Assembly: GCA_902774915.1 (NCBI GenBank)
Contig: CACYKH010000010.1
Coordinates: 1-64,000 of the forward strand
Origin: an uncultured Lachnospiraceae bacterium
Lineage (GTDB): Bacteria > Bacillota > Clostridia > Lachnospirales > Lachnospiraceae
Reading direction: 5' to 3'
DNA length: 64,000 nucleotides
The position numbers were made by a program, and so were the translations under genes. Under the pieces are notes generated by a model. That model was not told the origin of the DNA and searched no databases. It worked only from the letters and a program-made list of their open reading frames with translations. Each line of letters opens with the position of its first letter. Positions within the stretch are counted from its first letter, which is position 1. This document shows, piece by piece, positions 25,514 through 35,687 of this stretch.

Positions 25514-25549
25514 TAAAGATGTAAAAACCAAGGTGAAGGAGGTTTTGAC

Positions 25550-25783
25550 ATGACTGTAGAACAAGCTATCAAGAAATATAAGTTAGAGCCTGTAAATGTA
25601 TATACTGCAAAAGTCAAAGCCAAAGAGCTTAATGTAGAAGAAGTATTATACATGAATGTGCAGAAGAACAAATATGCTTACATTATCCGCGATGGTGCCA
25701 GAGGTACCATGCTTTATAAGGATGAAAAGAGTATGTACACAAAGATGTATAAAGGTCTTAAGATGATTCCTCTTGATCCTTGA
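25550..25783 (+). CDS. 77-residue protein of unknown function, strongly expressed
   Basis: A near-consensus promoter, an AAGGAGG ribosome binding site and a dedicated terminator surround this small ORF, which makes it a convincing gene despite its size. The protein is basic (Lys-rich), starts with a helical MTVEQAIKKYKLEP and has a likely beta-rich middle (VLYMNVQKNKYAYIIRDG). No cysteines, membrane segment or recognised family. It stands alone between queH (divergent) and the 25838 gene (convergent). Confidence 0.8.
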   Translation: MTVEQAIKKYKLEPVNVYTAKVKAKELNVEEVLYMNVQKNKYAYIIRDGARGTMLYKDEKSMYTKMYKGLKMIPLDP

Positions 25784-25803
25784 TTATGTAATGCTAATAA
25801 TGA

Positions 25804-25831
25804 AGCAGGTGCTGAGCACCTGCTTTTTTTT
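25804..25831 (+). terminator. Terminator of the 77-residue protein gene
   Basis: AGCAGGTGCTGAGCACCTGCT is a perfect hairpin followed by eight T. It lies 20 bases past the stop. Confidence 0.9.
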
Positions 25832-25837
25832 GTTACT

Positions 25838-26338
25838 CTACTTTATTTCGCTCTTTGTCTTTAATACCTGATTCAAATGCTCTACGCACTTCTCATCCAG
25901 ATCAAGAAGATAAATCTTCTGGTTATCTCCCTCTCCAACGTAAATGGCAACAACCTTGTCACCAGCACCTTTTCCAAGATATTTATAAACCTTATATTTT
26001 CCAATACTGATATCGTTCATTGTGTGCTCATCATCGGCAGATGTCATCTTAGACATATTATCAGCCTCAATAGAAGCAACCTGTTTTCTTCTCTTAGCAC
26101 CATATATCTTGGCTATATCAATATCACCATTAGTGATAATGAATTCATATTCTACCTTTAGTCCATCCTTCAAGAAAACTATGAGAGCTATACCTCCACA
26201 AACAAGCAGAACTCCCAGTGGCGGAGAAAGCAACACCAGTACTAATGAAGCTGCTGTCAGAGCTATCACAAATGACAGTCCCAGAATGCTTCCTATACTT
26301 GCTTTTGTTTTAATAAGTCTCTCGCTGTATCTATCCAT
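25838..26338 (-). CDS. Small membrane protein, DUF6106-like, unknown function
   Basis: 166 residues. Two adjacent hydrophobic segments (about 17-37 and 40-57) form a membrane hairpin, followed by a soluble domain with YEFIITNGDIDIAKIYGAKRRK. This layout resembles small clostridial proteins of the DUF6106 type; I am not certain of that name. It begins directly after the ispF stop, so the two genes are likely co-transcribed. Confidence 0.7.
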   Translation of the reverse strand: MDRYSERLIKTKASIGSILGLSFVIALTAASLVLVLLSPPLGVLLVCGGIALIVFLKDGLKVEYEFIITNGDIDIAKIYGAKRRKQVASIEADNMSKMTSADDEHTMNDISIGKYKVYKYLGKGAGDKVVAIYVGEGDNQKIYLLDLDEKCVEHLNQVLKTKSEIK

Positions 26339-26935
26339 TTATTTTTCCTCGTGTTTCTTTTTCATATTTTCCATAAACTCACGCTCTTTATCCACATCAG
26401 TAAGTCCACGGCCTTCAACCTCATCTACTATACCAGTAGTGACATTTCTATATACATAATTATCAACTGTCTCCAGCAGGGCAATTGACTGACAGGATAT
26501 TCCCAGACCCTCGCCAGTAAAACCAAGTCCTTCTTCTGTAGTAGCTTTTATGTTTATTCTATCAATCTCTATCTCGAGAGTATCTGCAATCTTCTCCCTC
26601 ATCTCCTGGATGTAACCAGCCATCTTTGGTTTCTGAGCGATTATGGTAGCATCTATATTTCCTATAATGTAAGCTCTCTCATCCAGCATTTCTTTAACAA
26701 CGCTAAGAAGTTTCAAGCTGTCGGCACCTTCATATTTAGGATCCGTATCAGGAAAATGCTTTCCTATGTCTCCAAGAGCAGCCGCTCCCAGAAGGCTATC
26801 CATAATAGCATGAGTGAGACAGTCTGCATCTGAATGTCCCAGAAGTCCCTTCTCATAAGGAATGTTCACACCACCTAAAATAAGAGGTCTGTCTTCTACC
26901 AGCTTATGAACATCGTATCCCATTCCAACTCTCAT
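26339..26935 (-). CDS. ispF: 2-C-methyl-D-erythritol 2,4-cyclodiphosphate synthase, with C-terminal extension
   Basis: 198 residues. The first 157 match IspF: metal ligands in [42 protein letters not shown], and later [17 protein letters not shown]. It forms the cyclodiphosphate step of the MEP isoprenoid pathway. About 40 further residues (from [11 protein letters not shown]) are not part of the usual enzyme and are charged and helical at the end. The gene is packed between a DUF308 membrane protein and the DUF6106-like gene. Confidence 0.95.
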   Translation of the reverse strand: MRVGMGYDVHKLVEDRPLILGGVNIPYEKGLLGHSDADCLTHAIMDSLLGAAALGDIGKHFPDTDPKYEGADSLKLLSVVKEMLDERAYIIGNIDATIIAQKPKMAGYIQEMREKIADTLEIEIDRINIKATTEEGLGFTGEGLGISCQSIALLETVDNYVYRNVTTGIVDEVEGRGLTDVDKEREFMENMKKKHEEK

Positions 26936-26938
26936 AAA

Positions 26939-27508
26939 CTACTCCTCCCAAACGACATCCGATCCGTCGTCTACATATCTTCCATCAAAATAAACCTTTA
27001 CAACAGTTATGATGTTTGAAAGACCAAGGATCATCATGAAAACACCGATAATTCTTACAAGTGTTCCTGCAATATCAAGAGGAATAGCTACAAGTACAAG
27101 ACCAAGGATCAAAGTGATAATATCGTTAATTATATAGACAATAAAGCTATCACTTCTTCCCTTTATCATATATGCATCGTGAATTCTGAATGCAGCACTC
27201 ACCAGGACCATAACACCAATAGCCTTAATTATAAATGCGGCAATTACCGATGGAAATGCTATACAGATTATTCCAAATATTATTATGGTTATGGCGATGG
27301 CCATAGTTGTTGGTGAATATGCAGCCATAAGTGTACATGCCAGAATAGCACCTACAAGAACAAAGACTATTCCGACAACCTTAACTGTAAGATTTATGGC
27401 ACTTCCTGGATATAAAACAAAGAACAGTCCCACTATAATCATTATCACTGGGACAAGAAGTGCTCTTCCATTCTTCTCAAAAAAACCTTTAAATGATTTT
27501 GAATTCAT
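26939..27508 (-). CDS. DUF308/HdeD-family membrane protein
   Basis: 189 residues with six short hydrophobic segments arranged as pairs, the repeat pattern of the DUF308 (HdeD-like) family (LLVPVIMIIVGLFFVLYPG, and later copies). In enterobacteria HdeD relates to acid resistance; the role here is unknown. It is three bases upstream of ispF. Confidence 0.8.
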   Translation of the reverse strand: MNSKSFKGFFEKNGRALLVPVIMIIVGLFFVLYPGSAINLTVKVVGIVFVLVGAILACTLMAAYSPTTMAIAITIIIFGIICIAFPSVIAAFIIKAIGVMVLVSAAFRIHDAYMIKGRSDSFIVYIINDIITLILGLVLVAIPLDIAGTLVRIIGVFMMILGLSNIITVVKVYFDGRYVDDGSDVVWEE

Positions 27509-27530
27509 AAGATTTACTCCTTAAAACAAC

Positions 27531-28388
27531 TTACACAAGTATATCACTATTCCTTAGGATATTCCATATTTCCTTTGCCACTGCATCCTCTGCATGATGG
27601 CCAATTATATGGTCCGCAGCGTCTAATGCTATCTGAGACGAATTGCTGACAGCATATCCCACTCCGGCAACACGGATCATCTCAGCATCATTATCAGCAT
27701 TACCAAATGCAGCCACCTCAGAAATTGGAATATTCAGATACTGACACATGCGCTTAAGGCCATTAGCCTTACCACTTTCTTTATAAGATATTTCAATCAG
27801 CTCTGGAATTGAGGATGTGAAATAAATGTCATCCACCTCGTTAGCCAGTCTGCCCATCAATTCATCAAAAAGAGATGTATCAAAAACATTGTAGTTCATA
27901 CAATCCAGGTTATGCTTGTTTGCCTGAATAAAACCTCGTATATCATCCTCAGGACGTCTTGTTTTTCTAAGATACTTCTTTCTATGTTCAGATATCTTTT
28001 CATTACTCAGAAGAGTATCCAGAAGTCTTCTATCAGAATGTGGAACCCCTTCGGTGAATGCATCTAAATAAATCACATCCTTGTAGTCATCTGCAATAGC
28101 TACAATCTGATCCACAGAACTTTGCTTAAGACACATAGAGGTTATACATTTCTTATTCTTTACATCAAATAGGTTTGCACCGTTTGAGCATATGGCATAT
28201 CTGATTCCAGGAACCTCCAGCAAATAGTCAGGAAGGGAATAAAAGGATCTTCCACTTGCTATAACAGGCTCAATCCCCGCCTCAGCAGCTGCTATAAAAG
28301 CCTCTCTAGTGGCATCACTAAGTTTTCCCTCTCCGTCCAATGCTGTATCATCCAAATCAAATGCCAGCATGCTTATCTTATTAGCCAT
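27531..28388 (-). CDS. Cof-type HAD-superfamily phosphatase
   Basis: 285 residues. Nucleophile motif DLDDTALDGEG (first Asp at 11), SNGANLFD, and the C-terminal GNADNDAEMIRVAGVGYAVSN with the metal-binding acids, typical of the Cof/YidA branch with a C2 cap (about 85-190). These dephosphorylate small sugar or nucleotide phosphates; the substrate is not predictable. It lies ten bases from the CDP-glycerol transferase-like gene. Confidence 0.9.
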   Translation of the reverse strand: MANKISMLAFDLDDTALDGEGKLSDATREAFIAAAEAGIEPVIASGRSFYSLPDYLLEVPGIRYAICSNGANLFDVKNKKCITSMCLKQSSVDQIVAIADDYKDVIYLDAFTEGVPHSDRRLLDTLLSNEKISEHRKKYLRKTRRPEDDIRGFIQANKHNLDCMNYNVFDTSLFDELMGRLANEVDDIYFTSSIPELIEISYKESGKANGLKRMCQYLNIPISEVAAFGNADNDAEMIRVAGVGYAVSNSSQIALDAADHIIGHHAEDAVAKEIWNILRNSDILV

Positions 28389-28398
28389 TTCATTTCCT

Positions 28399-29553
28399 TT
28401 AGTCGTTCGTAAGATTTTCTGCAGCCTCTAAAATCCTTGCCACAGCTTTTCCATCACAGGAACCCATGTATTTCTGATAGAATTCCTGAAGCTCTTTTTT
28501 ATATTCTCCAGATTTAGAAGTAAATCTATCATCTTCTTTTATAGCTTCAATAACTTCATCTGCTGTTCTGCAAACAGGAGCTGGGAAGCTATCAATATCT
28601 ACATATAGCCCACGCTCTTCTCTGTACTCATCCAAATCAGGACAAAACAGGATAAAAGGCTTTTGATAAATAGAATAATCAAAAAGCGTAGACGAATAAT
28701 CGGTTAACATAATATCAACCACAGGAAGCAGCCTTTCTGTTGGGAGTTTCTTAGCTCTCTCATCAAAGTACTGTGGATACTGTCTCTTCATATGAGGATG
28801 TGGTCTGATAATAAGATAATAGTCTATAAGCTCTTTAAACTTCTCTTCCAGTCCCATATCCAGACCAGGGCATTTTGGATAGGCCGCATTTCCTGAAAAT
28901 GTAGGAGCATAAAGGACTATCTTCTTTCCCTTTGCATCCGGATAAAGCTCATAGAAAGTATCCTTGCATTTCTGCTGCCATTTTTTATTAAATAGAATAT
29001 CGGTTCTGGCAAGTCCAAGAGATTTTGTTATTCCTTCAGGAAGACCCAGAGCCTGCTGCCATACAGGAACGCACACAGGTGCACTTACTGTAACAAGATC
29101 ATAGTTTGCGGTGACATTTCCCTTATAATCCTTAGGAATGTCATCCTTTGTATCATATCCCATTTTCTTCATGAGTCCGCCAGAGTGCCAAAGCTGAATA
29201 ACCTTGGTTTCCGGTCTTTTCTCACAGGAGGATACAGGAAGAAAATAGCTGCAGATATAAACATAACCTGCAGCTGAATAATCTTTCATAAAATTTGTCA
29301 TGAATTTCAGACTCTCCAGCATGGACATATCTTTTATATCTCTGCAATATACAACCGGCTGTTTACCTCTATTCACCAATTCCTTATAAACAGCCTTCAT
29401 GCTGTAAGGAATTCCATTACTGTGCATATCAGCCATTATGATAAGGTCCTTATCTACCTTGTTTTTTCTTACGGCTTTTTTATAAACCGAAGGCAGATAC
29501 TTATTCTGAATATATGATTTTATATATTGCTTAAGTCTGAAACCTATGCTCAT
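28399..29553 (-). CDS. CDP-glycerol glycerophosphotransferase-family protein
   Basis: 384 residues of the TagB/TagF GT-B fold. Visible family marks are QLWHSGGLMKKMGYD, VLYAPTFSG, IIRPHPHMK and DIMLTDYSSTLFDY. The family transfers glycerol- or ribitol-phosphate units to wall teichoic acids or other surface polymers. The N-terminus is amphipathic and basic (KQYIKSYIQNKYLPSVYKKAVRK), suiting membrane association. No other polymer genes are adjacent, so the product is uncertain. Confidence 0.85.
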   Translation of the reverse strand: MSIGFRLKQYIKSYIQNKYLPSVYKKAVRKNKVDKDLIIMADMHSNGIPYSMKAVYKELVNRGKQPVVYCRDIKDMSMLESLKFMTNFMKDYSAAGYVYICSYFLPVSSCEKRPETKVIQLWHSGGLMKKMGYDTKDDIPKDYKGNVTANYDLVTVSAPVCVPVWQQALGLPEGITKSLGLARTDILFNKKWQQKCKDTFYELYPDAKGKKIVLYAPTFSGNAAYPKCPGLDMGLEEKFKELIDYYLIIRPHPHMKRQYPQYFDERAKKLPTERLLPVVDIMLTDYSSTLFDYSIYQKPFILFCPDLDEYREERGLYVDIDSFPAPVCRTADEVIEAIKEDDRFTSKSGEYKKELQEFYQKYMGSCDGKAVARILEAAENLTND

Positions 29554-29562
29554 TCTAATATC

Positions 29563-30186
29563 CTATTCGTTATCAATAACACCCTCTACAGAGTCTCCGC
29601 TTATACCTATAACATTGGCATTATTTCTCTCTGCAGCGGCATTGGTATTTTGATCCTGTTCAGTAGCATCTGTTGGGGTGGAGCTTTCCTTCTTTTCAGT
29701 ATCTGTATCATCTACAGAAAGTCCGCCATTCTCAACAGTTCTCTTAAGAGTCTCAACCTCTGATGTCAGATTATCAATAGTTGTCTGCATTGTAGTCTGA
29801 GTTGTCTCATAAGATGAATTTTTCTTTGTAAGACTCTCAAGCTGCAGATTCAGATTTTCAATCTCATTATTCTTTGTGGAAATGGTCTCATTGTATGTAG
29901 TTTCCATTTCTCTTATCTCTTCTTTGTAATCCGATTTAATATCAGGCACAACAAGAAAATAGAATACTGCTACACCGATCAGCATTCCAGCCAGCATGTA
30001 GATATTTGAAAATCTGGCAAGATTCTGTTCCTTGTATCTCTTCAGACGAAGACTTCTTGTCTTCTCCTGCTCTTTAGGGAATATCTTCTTGGCAGGCCTT
30101 TCCTGCTCTATGCCATAATATTCATCAGTATCCTGCTGATTTTGTTGTTGTTCTAATTCGTTTAATTCCTCGTCCAGATCAGCCAT
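29563..30186 (-). CDS. Single-pass membrane protein with coiled coil, unknown
   Basis: 207 residues. An acidic Gln-rich N-terminus and a basic segment (about 40-60) precede one membrane helix (MLAGMLIGVAVFYFLVV, about 64-82). A coiled coil of about 75 residues follows (EMETTYNETISTKNNEIENL), then an Asn/Thr/Ser-rich tail. Type II topology with an extracellular coiled coil is likely. No family recognised; the shape recalls septal or cell-envelope scaffolds. It lies two bases after folC in the same direction. Confidence 0.7.
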   Translation of the reverse strand: MADLDEELNELEQQQNQQDTDEYYGIEQERPAKKIFPKEQEKTRSLRLKRYKEQNLARFSNIYMLAGMLIGVAVFYFLVVPDIKSDYKEEIREMETTYNETISTKNNEIENLNLQLESLTKKNSSYETTQTTMQTTIDNLTSEVETLKRTVENGGLSVDDTDTEKKESSTPTDATEQDQNTNAAAERNNANVIGISGDSVEGVIDNE

Positions 30187-30187
30187 T

Positions 30188-31471
30188 TTATTCCTTTCCT
30201 ATGAGCTTCTCTATCTCACCAACCATATAGAGGGAACCTACGATAAGAAGGAGTGTATCTTCCTCCAATTCTCCAGTCGCAAGCCTCCAGGCATCTTCTA
30301 TATTCTTAGTACCAACTATGGAGAAGTGCTTTTCATCAGGTGAATACTTTTGGAATAATTCAACCACCTTAGAAGCATCCAGTTTCCTGTCAGATGCCAA
30401 TTCTCCAACATAGATATCTTCAAATGTCAGCTCCCTTGTGAGAATACTTATTATATCCCCATAATCCTTATCGCTTGAAACAGCAAAGAGAAGACTCATC
30501 TTCTTCCAACCGTCCCGCTCAGCTATGGATTTTACAGACTCCACAAAACGCTTTATTGCATCCTCATTGTGGGCACCATCCATAATGATATTCGGAGCCA
30601 GATACTGCATTCTTCCCGGCCAGCTAAACTTAGCCAGGGCCTTTTTCATATCTGTCACATCCAGCTCATCCTTTTCCTGCATCATCATAAATGCAAGAGT
30701 TGCTGTGACAGCATTATCTATTTGATAAAGAGCTTTAAAACCCTCTAAGGATTCTTCTCCAAGAAGTTTTAAAACACCATCTTTATATTTTACAACATTA
30801 TAGGCTGGACTGACAAGTTTTCCAGCTTTTTCCTCTATTACCTTATCTGCCACATCACTGCCAGTATTATAGATGACAGGGACTCCAGGAACTATTATTC
30901 CAGCCTTTTCTCCCGCAATCTCTTCGATAGTATTTCCGAGATATTGCATATGGTCCATACCAATAGAGGTTATAATGCACACCTCGGGAGTTACCACACT
31001 TGTAGCATCCAGTCTGCCGCCAAGTCCGGTTTCGAGAACCACATAGTCGCAGTTCTGCTCCGCAAAATAAAGAGCCGCCATTAAGAATACATATTCAAAA
31101 AATGCAGGATGAGCCACCTCTTTATCAGAATCCAGCAGCTCATCAATATCGCCCTTTACCCTATTAAATATATCAGTAAAATCCGCATCACTTATATCTA
31201 TCCCGTTGATGGAAATCCTCTCATTCATCTTCATGAGATGAGGGGAAGTGAAAAGACCTACCTTATAGCCCTGTTCCTCAAGAGCCAGCGCCAGCATCTT
31301 GCAGACTGAACCCTTTCCGTTAGTTCCCGCCACATGAATAGATTTGAATTTATTCTCAGGATTCCCAATCCTAGAAAGGATAGCCCTTGTATTATCAAGA
31401 TGCGTTTTTGCCGCAAATCTTGGAATACTAAGTATATATTCTGTTGCCTCGTTGTAGTCCATCTGTTTCAT
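30188..31471 (-). CDS. folC: Folylpolyglutamate/dihydrofolate synthase
   Basis: 427 residues, normal for FolC. P-loop HVAGTNGKGSVCKML (about 46-60), GLFTSPHLMKMNERI, and TSIGMDHMQYLGNTIEEIAGEKAGI for ATP and magnesium binding, then the C-terminal Mur-ligase domain with DGAHN. It adds glutamate residues to folate. It lies four bases after queF in the same direction. Confidence 0.95.
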   Translation of the reverse strand: MKQMDYNEATEYILSIPRFAAKTHLDNTRAILSRIGNPENKFKSIHVAGTNGKGSVCKMLALALEEQGYKVGLFTSPHLMKMNERISINGIDISDADFTDIFNRVKGDIDELLDSDKEVAHPAFFEYVFLMAALYFAEQNCDYVVLETGLGGRLDATSVVTPEVCIITSIGMDHMQYLGNTIEEIAGEKAGIIVPGVPVIYNTGSDVADKVIEEKAGKLVSPAYNVVKYKDGVLKLLGEESLEGFKALYQIDNAVTATLAFMMMQEKDELDVTDMKKALAKFSWPGRMQYLAPNIIMDGAHNEDAIKRFVESVKSIAERDGWKKMSLLFAVSSDKDYGDIISILTRELTFEDIYVGELASDRKLDASKVVELFQKYSPDEKHFSIVGTKNIEDAWRLATGELEEDTLLLIVGSLYMVGEIEKLIGKE

Positions 31472-31475
31472 TTGC

Positions 31476-31964
31476 TTATCTATTATCTACCTTTTCAGGA
31501 TACATATCATGATGAGTAAGTCTGTCCCAGGCAACCTGCTCCCATTTTGTTCCAGGCTTTCCATAGTTTGTATAAGGGTCTATTGAGATTCCTCCACGAG
31601 GAGTGAACTTTCCCCAAACCTCTATATACTTAGGATCCATCAGCTTAACAAGGTCCTTCATGATCTTATTAACACAGTCTTCATGGAAATCACCATGATT
31701 TCTGAAACTAAAAAGATAAAGCTTAAGGGATTTACTCTCAACCATCTTTACATCTGGAACATAAGAAATATAAATCGTCGCAAAGTCTGGCTGTCCTGTT
31801 ATAGGGCAAAGACTTGTAAACTCCGGACAATTAAACTTTACAAAATAGTCTGTATCCTGATGCTTATTTTCGAAGGTTTCAAGAAGGCTTGGATCGTAGT
31901 CCTGTGGATACTTTACTCCCTGATTACCTAGTAATGTCAAATTCTCATTTTCACGTTCTTTCAT
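31476..31964 (-). CDS. queF: NADPH-dependent preQ0 reductase
   Basis: 162 residues of the short YkvM-type QueF. The catalytic cysteine is in [13 protein letters not shown] (C53) with D60; [15 protein letters not shown] is the substrate-binding block. It reduces 7-cyano-7-deazaguanine to preQ1 for queuosine. The other late-pathway gene in this window is queH at 24773. It lies 12 bases downstream of addA. Confidence 0.95.
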   Translation of the reverse strand: MKERENENLTLLGNQGVKYPQDYDPSLLETFENKHQDTDYFVKFNCPEFTSLCPITGQPDFATIYISYVPDVKMVESKSLKLYLFSFRNHGDFHEDCVNKIMKDLVKLMDPKYIEVWGKFTPRGGISIDPYTNYGKPGTKWEQVAWDRLTHHDMYPEKVDNR

Positions 31965-31976
31965 TTGTATTTCCTC

Positions 31977-34900
31977 TTATAATTTATACTCACGCCAATT
32001 ATTGTAATGGATTTCTCCCAATCTTGTAGAATACAGGATAATATCCTTAACCTTGTGGCCTGTTAGTTTTTCCAGAGTGAGAGCATAAAGGTACATCTGA
32101 GCAGCATATCGTCCCAGAAGCTCCTCTCCGCTTTCCACATTGTCTGTCTTATAATCGACAAGTATTATATCATCATCTGGCCCCTGATAGAAGTATGCAT
32201 CTATAATACCCTGGATCATAATGTAATCTTTTGTGATATCACGAATATGACCATCTTCTGCCGAAAGCTCTACCTTTGCTCCTACACCTGGAATTTCATC
32301 AGGTCGGAGTCCTGCTATAAACTGTCTTTCCCTATAGAGCTTATCCTCCATAAATGCTTTTCGCATCATCTGGAATAATGATCCTTCATCTTCACTATAG
32401 AACTTCAAAAGATAATCTATCTTTACTAATTCCTTTTCTTCATCTTTAAAATGCAGTTCAGAAAGAGCACGTTCCATTTCAAATTTCAGGCTCTCTTTGG
32501 AAACCACATTTCCGTAATCAAGATTTTCGAAGATGGCATGTATGATGGTTCCGCGAAGAGCTGCCTTTCCAGTCATCTCTGCAATCACTTCTTCCGGAAG
32601 AACCTCTTCTGGAGCATTTGTCTCTTCAGGAAGCGCTGACTCATCTTCCTTATATTTTTCCATCTCCATATGCTTTATCTCTGAGACAGACATCTTCGTT
32701 GCAAGGCTGGTTTCAAATGGATACTTATAATCATAAGGATTCTCACCATCCAGAGTATAAACCTTGAGATTATCGTTAATCTTTTCAAGAAGTTTTTCTG
32801 TACTCTCTTTGTAGTCCAGATTCTTCTTTACAAATTTCTTTTTGAAATCCTGAACTATCTCATCTTCAGAAACAGCATTACATTTTATAGCTGGTTTTTC
32901 ATCGCTATTATTCATAGCAAAAAGCACAAAGTCCATATAACTCTTACAAGACATTGGTGTAACCGGAACTTTAGTAGGAGCATATCCCAGCATTACCAGC
33001 TTTTCCTTAGCTCTGGTCATAGCAACATAAAAGAGTCTGGCCTCTTCAGCCTTTATTTCTTTTTTTTCAAGGAGACTTACAACCTCTCCCTTAATACTCT
33101 TCTTCTTGACTTTAACACCTGATTTAAGAGTCTTGATATTATCGATAATAAGATGATAATCAGAGCTTACAGCAACGGCACCTTTCTTATCATTAAACCT
33201 GAATGCCTTCTCAAGCATTGGAATTATAACAATTGGGAACTCTAGTCCCTTACTCTTATGGATAGACATTATCCTTACAACCTGATCAGTTCCTGTTGCA
33301 GCATTTGGATCATCAAAATCCATATTATGAATGCGACACTTATCAATATATCTCAGGAAATCCAGAAGGCTGGCTGTACGCACGCTTTCAAACCTTCTTG
33401 CATAAACTCCCAGCTTCTTTATATTTGCAAGTCGTCTTCTTCCATCCGGCATAGCAGCCACAAAGGTTTCAATCCTTGTATCTACAAGCACTCTATCCAG
33501 CATATCTGAAATACTAAGATAAGGTCGAAGTTCAGTCCACTTACTGAGCATCGTGCTAAAGCTTCTAAGTTTCTCAGCAATAGTTCTAAGGTTCGCATCA
33601 TCAGAATTAATATAACCCTTTTCAAAAAGATTACATTTATCTGCAAGGCTCATTCTTCCATCTGCTGAAAGCCCTACTATGATTGCAAGATCAGTATCTG
33701 AAAGTCCTACTATATGCGATAGAAGAACTGATGCATAAGGAATATCCTGCTGAATATTATCAATTACTCGAAGAACAGATAACAATGTTTCAATTTCAAT
33801 CGCATCAAAATATCCTTCAGAGTCATCAATATAAACAGGGATTCCCATCTGCTCATAAATACGAACCATATCCATATTACCAGTTATAATTCTCTGCAAA
33901 ATCACAATATCGCCAAAGTCTGCTTTTCTGTATCTGGGATTATTATCACTCTCAGGTCTGTCTTCATTAAATGACTCGTTTAAAACAAATGCAGGAGGTT
34001 TAGTGTCGCTGCCATTCACCATTTCCAGAATGCGACGTCCTATCTCAACCGCCTGAACTTCTTCTTTTTCAAGAGAGATGTCATCTCTATTATCGCTCAT
34101 CTCAATAAGATAAAGCTCCGGAATATCCTCATTAAGAAGATCAGTTTCTGGGAAATGGTTTCTATAATCATTTTTTTCAGGAACATGTAACTCTGTATTA
34201 TGGTTATACTCTATTCCACCAAAATCCTCGGACATTATTTTTCTAAACACAAAATTTACGGCATCCAGAATTTCACCTCTGGATCTATAGTTCATATTTA
34301 GATTGATCAGAGCTCCGCCCTCATTCTTCAGATAATTAATACTTTTCTCAACAAAAAGTTCAGGTCTTGCCATTCTGAAACGGTAAATACTCTGCTTTAT
34401 ATCGCCAACCATAAATACATTCTTTGGATTACCAAGAGCATCTTTTCTGGCAACAGCATTCAGAAGATTCTCCTGAAGGTCACTACTATCCTGATACTCA
34501 TCTATATAAATATATTTATATTCTCTTGATTTTCTTTCTCCAATTTCTGTAGATACTAATTTTTCTACATCAAAAAGAATATTAAACGCAGCATGAGAAA
34601 CATCAGCAAATTCAAATTTTTTCTGCTTTCTCTTTTCCTCCAAAAGAGCCGCGTCAAAATCAGAAACTATGTTGATAAGACAATCGAAAAATCCTGCCCC
34701 TGCCTTACTATCTTCTTTTATTTCATCCTCGGTAAAGATAGTCTTAAACTCATCTTTAAATCCCTTTCTCATATTTGATATAGCATTTTGAGTTTCTTCT
34801 CCATAAAGCTCTTCAACTTTTTTCTTTACGGAAAATTTTTTCCATTGCGAAGGTACGGCAGCCTTCATTTCAGCTAATGTCGGTGCATTCATAATCTGTC

Positions 34901-35675
34901 CAAGAATGGCCACATCATCATTAAATACCTCAACTACCTTTTGAGCGACAGAAATCTTATCAATGTCTTCTTCCTCTTCAAAATATTCCGCATATTCATT
35001 AAGTGCATGAACGTAGCTTCCAGCCATCAATTTAAGATATCTTTTATAATCAACTACCCATTTCTGATTGATAGCATCCTCGTCAGTGACAATCCTCTCC
35101 CTTGCCTCCTCCAGCCATCTCTTTGAATCAGCAAAGCTCTGTGATACATTATGTATTTTTAAGATGAACTCCTTTATTGCACTATCATCTATATTTTTCC
35201 TGAATGCAAACGCTGAAAGCTCTTCCATGGTTTCATCGTCTTCATAATACTTATTAAGCACTTCCGTCAGAACATCATCTTTTAGAAGTTGAATCTCATT
35301 CTTATCGTAAATCTCAAAGTTTGGGTCCATTCCTACAAGACTAAAGTTTTCTCTGACTATCTTGTTACAGAAGCTATCAATAGTCATAATATCTGCATTT
35401 TCTGCAAGAGCCAGCTGACGGGCCATACGAGAATCCGTGTAAGCCATCTTTTCCAGGGCAGCAAGAATTTTGCTGCGCATCTGTGCAGCTGCCGCTATTG
35501 TAAATGTTACCACCAGAATCTCATCTATATCAGCAAGTCCCTGCTGAACAGTCTGAATTATTCTTTCAACCAGTACAGCAGTCTTACCAGAACCTGCAGC
35601 GGCAGATACCAGTATGTTTTGATCTTCAGTTATACTATCCAGCACATCCTGCTGTCTTTCATTCCAATGTGGCAT
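31977..35675 (-). CDS. addA: AddA helicase-nuclease subunit
   Basis: 1,232 residues, usual AddA size. N-terminal UvrD-like helicase with Walker A SAAAGSGKTAVLVERI and later IDEYQDSSDLQENLL, VGDIKQSIYRFR and RIMSIHKSKGLEFPIV; C-terminal nuclease with ILVDYKTDN. With AddB it resects double-strand breaks for RecA-dependent repair and degrades foreign linear DNA. It lies 12 bases downstream of addB. Confidence 0.97.
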   Translation of the reverse strand: MPHWNERQQDVLDSITEDQNILVSAAAGSGKTAVLVERIIQTVQQGLADIDEILVVTFTIAAAAQMRSKILAALEKMAYTDSRMARQLALAENADIMTIDSFCNKIVRENFSLVGMDPNFEIYDKNEIQLLKDDVLTEVLNKYYEDDETMEELSAFAFRKNIDDSAIKEFILKIHNVSQSFADSKRWLEEARERIVTDEDAINQKWVVDYKRYLKLMAGSYVHALNEYAEYFEEEEDIDKISVAQKVVEVFNDDVAILGQIMNAPTLAEMKAAVPSQWKKFSVKKKVEELYGEETQNAISNMRKGFKDEFKTIFTEDEIKEDSKAGAGFFDCLINIVSDFDAALLEEKRKQKKFEFADVSHAAFNILFDVEKLVSTEIGERKSREYKYIYIDEYQDSSDLQENLLNAVARKDALGNPKNVFMVGDIKQSIYRFRMARPELFVEKSINYLKNEGGALINLNMNYRSRGEILDAVNFVFRKIMSEDFGGIEYNHNTELHVPEKNDYRNHFPETDLLNEDIPELYLIEMSDNRDDISLEKEEVQAVEIGRRILEMVNGSDTKPPAFVLNESFNEDRPESDNNPRYRKADFGDIVILQRIITGNMDMVRIYEQMGIPVYIDDSEGYFDAIEIETLLSVLRVIDNIQQDIPYASVLLSHIVGLSDTDLAIIVGLSADGRMSLADKCNLFEKGYINSDDANLRTIAEKLRSFSTMLSKWTELRPYLSISDMLDRVLVDTRIETFVAAMPDGRRRLANIKKLGVYARRFESVRTASLLDFLRYIDKCRIHNMDFDDPNAATGTDQVVRIMSIHKSKGLEFPIVIIPMLEKAFRFNDKKGAVAVSSDYHLIIDNIKTLKSGVKVKKKSIKGEVVSLLEKKEIKAEEARLFYVAMTRAKEKLVMLGYAPTKVPVTPMSCKSYMDFVLFAMNNSDEKPAIKCNAVSEDEIVQDFKKKFVKKNLDYKESTEKLLEKINDNLKVYTLDGENPYDYKYPFETSLATKMSVSEIKHMEMEKYKEDESALPEETNAPEEVLPEEVIAEMTGKAALRGTIIHAIFENLDYGNVVSKESLKFEMERALSELHFKDEEKELVKIDYLLKFYSEDEGSLFQMMRKAFMEDKLYRERQFIAGLRPDEIPGVGAKVELSAEDGHIRDITKDYIMIQGIIDAYFYQGPDDDIILVDYKTDNVESGEELLGRYAAQMYLYALTLEKLTGHKVKDIILYSTRLGEIHYNNWREYKL

Positions 35676-35687
35676 ATGCCCCTCCAG

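Noticed and set aside
32451..32730. Plus-strand frames inside addA and addB
   Set aside because: They are antisense shadows of strongly conserved helicase-nuclease genes and match no recognisable family.
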